Shown here one piece after another: positions 1 through 7,001 of a DNA stretch of 28,076 bases; the first letter of the stretch is position 1, and each line of letters starts with the position of its first letter. The translations under genes and the position numbers were made by a program. This DNA is from Kiritimatiellia bacterium. Lineage in GTDB: Bacteria; Verrucomicrobiota; Kiritimatiellia; SLAD01. The notes beneath the pieces were generated by a model. The model did not search any database. It had not been told where the DNA came from and worked only from the letters and a program-made list of their open reading frames with translations. The stretch spans positions 1 to 28,076 of the forward strand of contig SKXR01000074.1 in assembly GCA_007128275.1 (NCBI GenBank). Direction: 5' to 3'.

Positions 1-145
1 CCCTGATGATTTTCCCACCTGATCTCCCCGAAATCCTATCCCGCATCCCGATGAGGATGTTATTTCTATGTCCCTACTAACCTCCTACTAACCCCGTACT
101 GAAGCTCGGGTACTGGTTGCAGTCCGAACGTCATCCGTTCCTAAG

Positions 146-201
146 CTAAAGCTCTGTCCCTACGGAAGCTCTACTAAAGCAAACTAAAGCTCTGTCCCTA
201 C
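146..201. repeat. 18-bp direct repeat pair with TGTCCCTAC core
   Basis: The 18-mer CTAAAGCTCTGTCCCTAC occurs perfectly at 146-163 and 184-201, 38 bp apart. Its 3' core TGTCCCTAC also occurs at 69-77, and TCTGTCCCTAC recurs at 25534-25544 in another intergenic region. This looks like debris of a dispersed intergenic (REP-like) element. I cannot tie it to a transposase within the window. Confidence 0.6.
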
Positions 202-252
202 TGAATAAAGTTACTGTCACTGAGATCTACGATCGTGGAAGTAAATGACAGT

Positions 253-280
253 TTGCCCCATATATGTGCAGTGCGATAAA
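253..280 (+). promoter_or_regulatory. Weak sigma70-like promoter candidate
   Basis: TTGCCC (253-258) and GATAAA (275-280) are separated by 16 bp and lie about 60 bp upstream of the DUF401 start at 339. Both hexamers are imperfect, so this is a candidate only. Confidence 0.25.
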
Positions 281-338
281 GTGTGGCGGGCAGGCGGAAG
301 TATGTCATTTATCCCTGCTTTGCAACGACGTACAAGCC

Positions 339-1634
339 ATGGACGTATCGCCATTACTTAAGATCCTCTTTGTGTTTGCCGGACTGCTGGCGTTGACGCG
401 CCTGAAGGTGCACCTAGGCGTATCGCTCCTGTTGGGCGGACTCGCGCTGTGCCTTTGGGCCGGGCGCGGCATTTCCCAAACAGCGGGCGACCTGCTTCAT
501 GCGGTCTCGCTGCCGGAACTTTGGCTACTCCTGCTCATTACGGCCCTAATTTTCGAGTACGGGCGGCACATGGCGGAAGAACGCAATGCGCGCGTGATCA
601 TGAACACGGCGCGCAGCTGGGGTGGCCGACACGGGCGCGCGGTGAGTCTAATGACGATTCCTGCGGCCATCGGGCTCGTGCCCATGCCGGGCGGCGCACT
701 CTTCTCAGCCCCGCTGGTGGAGCAAACCACGTCGGGAGAGTCCTGGGATCCGGCATGGAAAGCCTCGGTGAATTACTGGTTCCGCCATACCTGGGAATAC
801 TGGTGGCCCTTGTTTCCGGTGGTTATTGTGACCCTGTCCATATTTCAATTGGAAATCTGGCAATTCATACTGATGCAATTGCCACTCAGTCTGGCCACAT
901 TGGTAGCCGGCTATCTCATTCTGATCCGCCCGCACCTGACCGCACTCGCCCACCACGAGAAACACACGACAACGCCCTCGCGCCGCGGCTGGATCATTGC
1001 CCTGCCCCTGTTCATCGTTATTCTGTGCACGCTCATCCTGCCCGGCGCGCTACAGCACGCCGCGCCGGAATTGACTCTTCAAACCCGCAAACTGCTCGCA
1101 ATGCTGATCGGTTTGGCGCTGGGGCTCATGATCATCCTTCGCGATTCCGGGCCGGACGCGCACCGCACACTTATCCGGACCCTGTGCGACCGCAAAGTGC
1201 TGAGTCTCCTGGGGACAGTGGGCGGCGTCATCCTTTTCAAGATCTTACTCGATCGCGCAGGGCTACTGCCCTTGGCCGGAGAACGGCTAATCGAGAGCGG
1301 GATTCCGTTGGTGTTGGTAGTGGCGCTGTTGCCCTTTATTGCGGGGCTGGTGACGGGCATTGCCATCGGTTTTGCGGGCATTTCCTTCCCGCTGCTTGCC
1401 GGGCTGGCGTCGTCTCCTGAAACCGGTCTGGCCCCGGCGTCCACACTCATGCTGGGTTTTGCATTCGGTTATGCGGGAATGATGCTTTCGCCGGTGCACC
1501 TGTGTTTTGTGCTTTCGCGCGGCTATTTCTCCGTGCCGATCGCGCGCATGTACCGCTACATCGCGCCGTGCTCCATCGTGCCGCCGGCCACGGCCGTTGT
1601 CCTCTATCTGTTGATGACGAAAGCAGGCTGGTGA
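339..1634 (+). CDS. DUF401 family integral membrane protein
   Basis: A 431-residue polytopic membrane protein. The N-terminus is a long hydrophobic stretch (LFVFAGLLALTRLK). It is followed by more hydrophobic segments and a central conserved block with GLVPMPGGALFSAPLVE and then NYWFRHTWEYWWPLFP, which I recognise as typical of the DUF401 family (PF04165). Family function is unknown; a transport role is often assumed because of its permease-like shape. I chose ATG 339 because family members start with the hydrophobic helix. An upstream in-frame ATG at 264 would add a cysteine-rich tail that looks unnatural. Neither start has a strong Shine-Dalgarno. The stop is one base before the DUF2062 start, so the two genes are probably one operon. 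Confidence 0.85.
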   Translation: MDVSPLLKILFVFAGLLALTRLKVHLGVSLLLGGLALCLWAGRGISQTAGDLLHAVSLPELWLLLLITALIFEYGRHMAEERNARVIMNTARSWGGRHGRAVSLMTIPAAIGLVPMPGGALFSAPLVEQTTSGESWDPAWKASVNYWFRHTWEYWWPLFPVVIVTLSIFQLEIWQFILMQLPLSLATLVAGYLILIRPHLTALAHHEKHTTTPSRRGWIIALPLFIVILCTLILPGALQHAAPELTLQTRKLLAMLIGLALGLMIILRDSGPDAHRTLIRTLCDRKVLSLLGTVGGVILFKILLDRAGLLPLAGERLIESGIPLVLVVALLPFIAGLVTGIAIGFAGISFPLLAGLASSPETGLAPASTLMLGFAFGYAGMMLSPVHLCFVLSRGYFSVPIARMYRYIAPCSIVPPATAVVLYLLMTKAGW

Positions 1635-1635
1635 A

Positions 1636-2127
1636 ATGCGTACGCCCGACTTCATACAAGGTCGCGTGATAACCCCGATCCGGCGACTGATCCTTACGGG
1701 CGTGACGCCGCGACGCATTGCGTTGAGCATCGCCACGGGAACGATTGTGGGTATCTTTCCGTTGCTGGGAACCACCACAGCTCTCTGTGTCGGATTGTCG
1801 CTGGCTTTTCGGCTGAACATGGTGGCCATGCAGGCGTTCAACTGGCTGGTGGCCGGGATGCAGTTACTTTTGATCCTGCCGTTCATCCGGCTCGGGGAAA
1901 GACTCTACCACACCGCGCCATTGCCGTTGCGTCCCGACGAGATCGAGATCTTGTTTCGGGAAGGCTTCTTGCACGCCTCACGTACGCTGGGCATGTCGCT
2001 CGTGCATGCGGTCAGTGGCTGGATGAGCGTGGCACCGCTAATTTTTGCTGCGACCTACTTCGCGTCGCTCCATATAGTGCGCCGCATGCCCGGCCGGCTT
2101 AACGTGGCGTCAGGAGCTGGTCTCTGA
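1636..2127 (+). CDS. DUF2062 family membrane protein
   Basis: A 163-residue membrane protein. A basic N-terminus (about residues 10-27) is followed by hydrophobic segments near 28-60, 65-85 and 120-148. The segment ATGTIVGIFPLLGTTTALC, with a glycine-rich hairpin-like hydrophobic turn, is characteristic of DUF2062 (PF09835). Function is unknown; in other bacteria the domain occurs alone or fused to glycosyltransferases. It starts one base after the DUF401 stop and is almost certainly co-transcribed with it. Its last 29 bases overlap the 3' end of the convergent chalcone-isomerase-like gene. Confidence 0.82.
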   Translation: MRTPDFIQGRVITPIRRLILTGVTPRRIALSIATGTIVGIFPLLGTTTALCVGLSLAFRLNMVAMQAFNWLVAGMQLLLILPFIRLGERLYHTAPLPLRPDEIEILFREGFLHASRTLGMSLVHAVSGWMSVAPLIFAATYFASLHIVRRMPGRLNVASGAGL

Positions 2128-2674
2128 AACGCTTGTCGATCGGTTTTTCGCCGAGCCAGATGCGGAAATAGGACGAAGCAAAATCATCGCCCTCGATCAT
2201 GCCAAGAGGGGCGCCGTTCAGCGCGAGTTCCGTGCCGCGCCCGGGAATAAATGTGAGAGCATACCGGTCGCCGGGTTCAACGTCGCGGTACAGGCCGCCG
2301 AGCTGAGCGGCGCGCTCGGCAATGCGCTTGTATTCTTCGGGGGACAAGTTGTCCTTCAAAAATGGGGCCGCCGCTTCGCCAAAATCCTCGCCCCTGATCG
2401 GCCAAAAATATTCCAGCTCCAGCCGCATCGGCGTTTTCCCGCTCCATACTTCGTCCGCGGACGCTTCCGGCCCCAGGTACAAGGCCCCTACATAGGCGCG
2501 GAAGACCACGCGATATCGCAACAACCCAACCCCGTACAACTCGAGCGGGGTATTGTGCACGGTCACGACCCGATCGAAGTCGATTTGCTCAATGCGCACA
2601 GTAGCGGCATGGAGAGGACCCTTCAGAACACAGACTCCAACGAATATGGCAACCCATAGCGGTTTCATGAACAT
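2099..2674 (-). CDS. Chalcone isomerase-like secreted protein
   Basis: A 191-residue protein with a signal peptide (hydrophobic core about residues 5-22, likely cleavage after LHA). The mature part matches the bacterial chalcone isomerase-like family: LYGVGLLRYRVVFRAYVGAL near residues 46-65, then PGDRYALTFIPGRGTEL and ASSYFRIWLGEKPID near the end. Bacterial members usually lack flavonoid substrates and probably bind lipids or fatty acids in the periplasm; that is family knowledge, not shown here. An AGGAG lies 5 bases upstream of the first ATG, with a second ATG two codons later. It lies downstream of the 132-residue hypothetical on the same strand (55-bp gap), probably as one unit. Confidence 0.83.
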   Translation of the reverse strand: MFMKPLWVAIFVGVCVLKGPLHAATVRIEQIDFDRVVTVHNTPLELYGVGLLRYRVVFRAYVGALYLGPEASADEVWSGKTPMRLELEYFWPIRGEDFGEAAAPFLKDNLSPEEYKRIAERAAQLGGLYRDVEPGDRYALTFIPGRGTELALNGAPLGMIEGDDFASSYFRIWLGEKPIDKRFRDQLLTPR

Positions 2675-2729
2675 ACGAACTCCTTTGAGGTACTATGTCC
2701 GGCTTTGGGGGGAAAACTGACAGAGAAGC

Positions 2730-3128
2730 TCAGCCCAGTGACAGGTCGCCGATGATTTTGAAGCTGTGGCCGTCTCGTTCGACACGCAGATCGCGACCGG
2801 GAAAGGCGCCAGGCAGTCTCTCGTGCAATAATTCAACGACTTCCTGTTCGATCTTCTCCATGATGTCGGGCGGGACACGGGCCAGCGTGGATAATCGGAT
2901 CGACACCGTATAGCCGCGGCCGTGTTGCGATCCGAATCCCGCCGAGAAGGCCGCGCCGAGGTCGAAGAGGCCGTCCGCCGACGGGTTGCTCGTGGCGCCC
3001 CGTTCAGGGCGGCTTGGGTGCAGGGGGTATTTGTCGCCGTACCGATCTTCCATGTCATGATCGATGTCGTCAAAGATCGATTCCAGCTTTTTTTCCCATG
3101 CACTCACGCGCGGATCGCGAAAACTCAT
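2730..3128 (-). CDS. Conserved hypothetical protein
   Basis: A soluble protein of 132 residues with no signal peptide or membrane segment. The N-terminal third is acidic and helical (WEKKLESIFDDIDHDMEDRY). It is followed by a Pro/Arg stretch (YPLHPSRPERG), a glycine-rich centre (GAAFSAGFGSQHGRGY) and an alpha/beta C-terminus ending in FKIIGDLSLG. I recognise the overall pattern as a recurring uncharacterised bacterial protein but know no function. The start is supported by GGGAG 6 bases upstream of the ATG. It is divergent from gcvH and upstream of the chalcone-isomerase-like gene. Confidence 0.75.
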   Translation of the reverse strand: MSFRDPRVSAWEKKLESIFDDIDHDMEDRYGDKYPLHPSRPERGATSNPSADGLFDLGAAFSAGFGSQHGRGYTVSIRLSTLARVPPDIMEKIEQEVVELLHERLPGAFPGRDLRVERDGHSFKIIGDLSLG

Positions 3129-3208
3129 TGTGTCTCCCGGATAATTTCATTTAACGCTCACGCCGGGATCTTGTAAATAGGAAACGGACGAGTCGAACCC
3201 TGAATGCA

Positions 3209-3236
3209 TTCCGACGGGTGGTCGGAAGTTTTTTTT
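3209..3236 (+). terminator. Rho-independent terminator in the divergent interval before gcvH
   Basis: TTCCGAC (3209-3215), a 5-base loop GGGTG, and GTCGGAA (3221-3227) form a perfect 7-bp stem, followed after one G by eight T (3229-3236). Orientation is +. No + strand gene lies directly upstream; the neighbour is a - strand gene starting at 3128. It may therefore end a short non-coding transcript or a leader RNA, or block antisense read-through. Confidence 0.7.
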
Positions 3237-3246
3237 GAAAAAGGGG

Positions 3247-3274
3247 TTGTCTGATCTTGCATGACTGTTATAAG
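3247..3274 (+). promoter_or_regulatory. Sigma70-type promoter of gcvH-lipB-MFS
   Basis: TTGTCT (3247-3252), a 16-bp spacer, and TATAAG (3269-3274) preceded by TG one base upstream. It lies just downstream of the + strand terminator and 32 bp before the gcvH ATG, so it can drive gcvH independently of anything upstream. Confidence 0.6.
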
Positions 3275-3306
3275 CGGAGGGTGCAGATAAACATCAGGGA
3301 GCCGGA

Positions 3307-3690
3307 ATGAACGTACCGAAAGATTTACGCTACACCAAAACGCATGAATGGGTCCGGCAAGATGAGGGCGGCTTGACCGTCGGCATCACCGATTTTGCCC
3401 AATCGCAATTGTCCGATCTAACCTACGCCGAGTTGCCGGCTGTCGGCGACAAGGTGGAGGCCCAGGACGAGTTGGCCGTGCTCGAATCCGTGAAGGCCGC
3501 GTCCGATGTATACGCGCCCTTTGCCGGCACGATCATCGAGGTAAACGACCAGCTGACGGACAGCCCGGAGATTATCAACGCGGACCCGTACGGGGAAGGA
3601 TGGATGTTCAAGATCGAACCGAACAACCCATCCGACTTTGATGGCCTGCTTGACGCGGACCAATACGAAGATGCGCTCCCGGACGAGTAA
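3307..3690 (+). CDS. gcvH: Glycine cleavage system H protein
   Basis: Lipoyl-carrier protein of the glycine cleavage system, which shuttles the aminomethyl group between the P, T and L proteins. It is 127 residues, the usual H-protein length. The N-terminal YTKTHEWVR and GITDFAQSQLSDLTYAELP blocks are canonical. The lipoyl lysine is Lys63 in VLESVKAASDVYAPFAG, and the C-terminal GEGWMFKIE block is intact. GGGAG lies a few bases before the ATG. It is followed 18 bp later by lipB, whose product can octanoylate this very lysine. The P, T and L protein genes are not in this window. Confidence 0.97.
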   Translation: MNVPKDLRYTKTHEWVRQDEGGLTVGITDFAQSQLSDLTYAELPAVGDKVEAQDELAVLESVKAASDVYAPFAGTIIEVNDQLTDSPEIINADPYGEGWMFKIEPNNPSDFDGLLDADQYEDALPDE

Positions 3691-3708
3691 TCCCGGCCCC
3701 TCCGCACC

Positions 3709-4395
3709 ATGACCGCATGGGCCGTTACCTTTGATTCTCCGCAACCGTTTGAGCCCATTGCCACGGCCCAGATGCAATTGGCCGTGGCGCGAGGTGAAGA
3801 TCGCATACCCGATACGGTCCTTTTTCTTGAGCATTGTCCGGTCATCACGCTGGGCCGCCGGGGCCGCACGCAACACCTGCTGGTTTCGCCAGAGACCTTG
3901 CGCGCGCGCGGGATCGACTTCTGCACCGCGAGCCGGGGTGGCGATGTCACCTATCACGGGCCAGGCCAACTCGTGATCTATCCCATTCTGCGTCTGGGCG
4001 CGCTGGGCGCCGACGCGCACGGGTACCTGTTCAACCTGGAAGAGATCGCGATACGCACCTGCGCGGACTTCGACGTACAGGCGCGGCGCGTGCCAGGCAA
4101 GAACGGCGCTTGGACGGAAGCGGGCAAGATCGCCGCGATCGGCTTTCACCTTAAGCGCGGTATCACCCTGCACGGTATGAGCTTTAATGTGGATCCCGAT
4201 CTCGCGGACTTTGAGGTCATTGTTCCATGCGGCCTGGAAGGCGATCCGGTATGTTCGCTGCGCTCCCTTTTGGGCGAGCGCGCACCCGCCCTTGCCGACG
4301 TCCGCGAACGGATGTCGACGCATTTCGAGACGGTGTGCGGGCGTCGCTTGGAAACCAAGTATCCCGACGACCTGCGAGCGTTCTTTCGGATTTGA
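3709..4395 (+). CDS. lipB: Octanoyl-[ACP]:protein N-octanoyltransferase LipB
   Basis: Transfers octanoate from acyl carrier protein to the lipoyl lysine of carrier proteins, the first step of endogenous lipoate synthesis. At 228 residues it is a normal LipB length. The signature RGGDVTYHGPGQLVIYPI (residues 76-93) is present, with the catalytic pair Lys140 (EAGKIAAIG) and Cys174 (IVPCGLEG) and the conserved GFHLKRGITLHG stretch between them. The start follows gcvH by 18 bp with no clear Shine-Dalgarno, suggesting translation linked to gcvH. lipA is not in the window. Confidence 0.96.
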   Translation: MTAWAVTFDSPQPFEPIATAQMQLAVARGEDRIPDTVLFLEHCPVITLGRRGRTQHLLVSPETLRARGIDFCTASRGGDVTYHGPGQLVIYPILRLGALGADAHGYLFNLEEIAIRTCADFDVQARRVPGKNGAWTEAGKIAAIGFHLKRGITLHGMSFNVDPDLADFEVIVPCGLEGDPVCSLRSLLGERAPALADVRERMSTHFETVCGRRLETKYPDDLRAFFRI

Positions 4396-4426
4396 TTGAC
4401 GACCCGGTTTTCCGGATACTGGTGCA

Positions 4427-5644
4427 ATGAATTCCGATGAACGGCATAGTTTTGCGGTCCTTTTGTTGTCGCATATCTGCACGAAGATCGGCGACGGGTT
4501 GCTCAATCCCAAGACCACGTTGACATGGCTGATGAGCGCCCTTTCGGCCCCGGTTTTTCTAACCGGCCTGCTTGTGCCCATTCGCGAGAGCGGATCGATG
4601 TTGCCGCAAATATTCCTCTCGGGGCAACTTCAGCGGTTTCGTCGCCGCAAGTGGGCTTGGTTTGCCGGAGCCCTGATGCAAGGGCTGTGCGTATTCGGCA
4701 TGGCCTTGACGGCCCTGTTTAGTGAAGGTCCCGCGGCGGGCTGGGTCATCATCGGATGCCTGATCCTCTTCAGCTTGGCGCGCAGTATCTGTTCGATCAG
4801 CGGCAAGGACCTGCTGGGGCGGACCATTCCAAAACGCAGACGCGGCGGCTTGACCGGCTGGCAGTCGAGTACGTCCGGATTGGTGGTGTTAGGGGTGGGC
4901 CTGACCCTCGGAAATTGGTCCGGCGACCGCCCCGATCTCAGCATGTTGGCGTTTCTACTTTTCGGCGCGGCGGCATTATGGTTTGTCGGCGGCTTCTTGG
5001 TCACCCTTTTACGCGAACCGGCGCTCGGCGATGGTGGCGACAAACTCACGGGTTGGATGGATCGTCTATCGCTCGTGCGCGATGACGCCCCGTTTCGCCG
5101 ATTTGTCTTGGCCCGCACCTTGATGATGGGGTCCGCCCTGATTACGCCTTACTATGTCCTGATGGCCCAACGCCGTACCGAAGGAGCGATTGCCGTATTG
5201 GGATATCTGATTGTCGCCTCCGGTCTTGCGCAATGGCTGAGTTCAGCCATCTGGGGGCGTTACGCCGACCGATCCAGCCGACTCGTCATGGTGAGCGCAT
5301 CCGCGCTTGCCGGCATTCTGGGCCTGTTTGTGCTGGCCTCCGAGTGGGTTGCCGGAACGGTGACCAGTCATCCCCTTTGGCATGCGATAGTCTTCTTTGT
5401 GGCCGTCATCGCGCATAGCGGGGTCCGCGTGGGCCGGAAGACCTATGTCGTGGATTTGGGGGGCGACGATAGACGCGCGCATTACGTCGCTGTCAGCAAC
5501 ACGCTGATGGGGCTACTGTTACTGGGCGCGGGCGGTATCGGCGCGTTTCTAGGTGCTTGGTCGCCCTTCGCCGCCATTGCCTTTTTCAGTTTAGCTTCCC
5601 TGTTCGGCGCCTTAACGGGCACGCGGTTGCAGGAAGTTACTTAG
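4427..5644 (+). CDS. Major facilitator superfamily transporter
   Basis: A 405-residue integral membrane protein with about 10-12 hydrophobic helices in two halves and a charged central loop (about residues 205-230, REPALGDGGDKLTGWMDR). Basic loop segments such as QLQRFRRRKWAWF after helix 2 and WGRYADRSSRLV in the second half fit the MFS loop 2-3 and 8-9 motifs. I cannot tell the substrate. It begins 31 bp after lipB and is probably in the same transcript, though a link to lipoate or glycine metabolism is only inferred from position. No strong ribosome-binding site is visible. Confidence 0.8.
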   Translation: MNSDERHSFAVLLLSHICTKIGDGLLNPKTTLTWLMSALSAPVFLTGLLVPIRESGSMLPQIFLSGQLQRFRRRKWAWFAGALMQGLCVFGMALTALFSEGPAAGWVIIGCLILFSLARSICSISGKDLLGRTIPKRRRGGLTGWQSSTSGLVVLGVGLTLGNWSGDRPDLSMLAFLLFGAAALWFVGGFLVTLLREPALGDGGDKLTGWMDRLSLVRDDAPFRRFVLARTLMMGSALITPYYVLMAQRRTEGAIAVLGYLIVASGLAQWLSSAIWGRYADRSSRLVMVSASALAGILGLFVLASEWVAGTVTSHPLWHAIVFFVAVIAHSGVRVGRKTYVVDLGGDDRRAHYVAVSNTLMGLLLLGAGGIGAFLGAWSPFAAIAFFSLASLFGALTGTRLQEVT

Positions 5645-5686
5645 ATCAAGGCCTAATCCTTTTCGACCGGGCATCTGCCCCGCCCC

Positions 5687-5708
5687 GGCCCCGCCAAGGC
5701 GCGGGGCC
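5687..5708. repeat. GC-rich perfect hairpin after the MFS gene
   Basis: GGCCCCGC (5687-5694) and GCGGGGCC (5701-5708) form an 8-bp perfect stem with a 6-base loop. There is no T-tract, so it may be part of an intergenic repeat or a factor-dependent stop for the MFS transcript. Confidence 0.45.
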
Positions 5709-5743
5709 ACCCCTCCGAGGAGGGATCGTAAGGGATATCTCCT

Positions 5744-5787
5744 CTGCTTTGGCGTGCCCGCGTTGGTGGGAGGGGCCCGCAAAGCAG
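5744..5787. repeat. Long-loop inverted repeat
   Basis: CTGCTTTG (5744-5751) and CAAAGCAG (5780-5787) are perfect inverted arms. Purine/pyrimidine-rich flanks can extend the pairing with small bulges. The loop itself is rich in GTGCCCGC and GGGGCCCGC, resembling an interspersed GC-rich intergenic element. Confidence 0.4.
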
Positions 5788-5803
5788 GAGGGGGGACGAA
5801 GAA

Positions 5804-5841
5804 AAGCCGCCTCATTACCCCGAAAGGGGATGAAGCGGCTT
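5804..5841 (-). terminator. Rho-independent terminator of the HU gene
   Basis: AAGCCGC (5804-5810) pairs with GCGGCTT (5835-5841), with an inner CCCC-GAAA-GGGG stem-loop. Read on the - strand the stem is followed by TTTTCTTCG, which fits a terminator for the HU gene ending at 5869. Confidence 0.65.
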
Positions 5842-5868
5842 CTCGAATTCTCTACACGTCTTCTCGGA

Positions 5869-6147
5869 TCAGGAACCGAGTACGGCTTCTTTGCAGGCCT
5901 TGGCAATGCGGAACTTGACCACGGTCTTCGCCGGGATATGAATGCTTTCGCCGGTCGCCGGATTACGGCCCATACGCGCGGCGCGATTCACTTGCACCAA
6001 TTTGCCCAGCCCGGGGATGGTAAATCCGTTCTTGGCTTCGGCATACGCCAGATTCGCCAATTCGTCCAGCAAGGACTGAACTTCCTTCTTTTGCAAGCCG
6101 GTCCGCTCCGCCAGAGTCGCCAATGTCTGTGTCTTCGTCATGCTCAT
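5869..6147 (-). CDS. HU-family DNA-binding protein
   Basis: A nucleoid-associated histone-like protein of 92 residues, the standard HU/IHF size. It carries an N-terminal helical dimerisation part (TLATLAERTGLQKKEVQSLL). The DNA-binding arm signature follows: GFTIPGLGKLVQVNRAARMG and then RNPATGESIHIPA. The start at 6147 is set by a perfect AGGAGG at 6156-6161, 8 bases upstream; a second ATG follows two codons later. The C-terminus lacks the usual PxFxxGxxLK phrasing and ends AKACKEAVLGS. It is a single gene with a terminator at 5804-5841. I cannot tell HU from an IHF-like subunit. Confidence 0.93.
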   Translation of the reverse strand: MSMTKTQTLATLAERTGLQKKEVQSLLDELANLAYAEAKNGFTIPGLGKLVQVNRAARMGRNPATGESIHIPAKTVVKFRIAKACKEAVLGS

Positions 6148-6342
6148 GTACCTGTCCTCCTGTCGTGATTGATTCCTACCCATGATCCGCGCTCTTGACC
6201 AGCGCAACGTTGATGGCAAATGATGCTCATGAGAATCGAAGGATTACAAGTGTTTTCTGCACTTTTCGACGCGTGCGGCCGGGGGCGCAAACGATCTCCG
6301 TCGATCCAAGAAACGGCTGATGGCAGGACACGGCCGCGCCGG

Positions 6343-6897
6343 TCATCGACGGAACGTCCAAATCATGGCCTCGGCCAACCGGCGGGCTTTCTCCTCGCCT
6401 TCTTCGGACACCACGATAGCAAGAGCAAGGTCAAAGGTGGTTCCCGGCCCCTGGCTCGTGATCAGGTTATCGTCGATCACCACGCGATCATCCAACCGCT
6501 TGGCGGATCCAAGTCGTTCCTTCACGCTGGGATGCGAAGTAATCGTCCGCCCCTCCACCAAGCCCGCGGCGTGGAGCACCGTTGGCGCTGCGCATACGGC
6601 GCCGATCTTCTTCCCGGCGCGGGCATGCCGTTGCAGCGCCTGGATGACCCGGTCATCGGCAATCAATTTCTGCGCACCCTTCAAACCTCCCGGCAGGATC
6701 AACCAGTCGAATTCTTCCGGATTCACCTCGTTCCATCGGGCGTCGGGAAGCAGGCGGACTTCGCGGGACGCCGTTACGGCGCCTTCCCGCAGACCCGCGG
6801 ACACGACTTTCCATTCCGCACGACGCAGGACATCGATGAGGATCACCGCCTCCATTTCCTCCACACCGTCAGCCAATGGTATCAATGCGCTGGGCAT
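6343..6897 (-). CDS. DJ-1/PfpI family protein
   Basis: A 184-residue protein of the DJ-1/ThiJ/YajL group. Conserved sites are Glu14 (DGVEEMEAV), the glycine-rich LILPGGLKGAQKL and the nucleophile-elbow cysteine Cys102 in GAVCAAPTVL. The downstream TSHPSV and the GPGTTFDLAL block are also in place. Members act as oxidative-stress chaperones or as (debated) glyoxalase/deglycase enzymes. The layout is closest to YajL/DJ-1 rather than hexameric PfpI proteases, but function cannot be assigned. AAGGAG lies 6 bases before the ATG. It stands alone, about 100 bp after the NERD gene. Confidence 0.9.
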   Translation of the reverse strand: MPSALIPLADGVEEMEAVILIDVLRRAEWKVVSAGLREGAVTASREVRLLPDARWNEVNPEEFDWLILPGGLKGAQKLIADDRVIQALQRHARAGKKIGAVCAAPTVLHAAGLVEGRTITSHPSVKERLGSAKRLDDRVVIDDNLITSQGPGTTFDLALAIVVSEEGEEKARRLAEAMIWTFRR

Positions 6898-7001
6898 AGC
6901 CTACTCCTTTCGGGGTTGATCAATTCTCCGTTAACAGTGTGACGAACGGGGGACTCTGTCAACTTCGGGACGACGCGAATACGCAGGGTCTCAGCATCGG
7001 G

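Larger units (their letters stand above)
1..338. other. Non-coding leader region with short repeats
   Basis: I see no convincing coding region here. The stretch contains an 18-bp direct repeat (listed separately), further copies of its TGTCCCTAC core, and a weak promoter-like pair near 253-280. In-frame coding can be extended left of 339 to an ATG at 264, but the added 25 residues are cysteine-rich and unlike the hydrophobic N-terminus expected of the downstream family, so I treat them as untranslated. Confidence 0.5.

Noticed and set aside
264..338. N-terminal extension of the DUF401 protein to ATG 264
   Set aside because: The 25 extra residues are cysteine-rich and unlike the family's hydrophobic start; the ATG lacks a ribosome-binding site and falls inside the promoter-like pair.
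3129..3300. Glycine riboswitch upstream of gcvH
   Set aside because: None of the conserved glycine-aptamer segments could be found; only a terminator and a promoter are visible.
3418..4581. Long - strand open frame opposite gcvH and lipB
   Set aside because: It is fully antisense to two genes with intact catalytic motifs, is arginine-rich and shows no family pattern; it is a GC-rich shadow frame.
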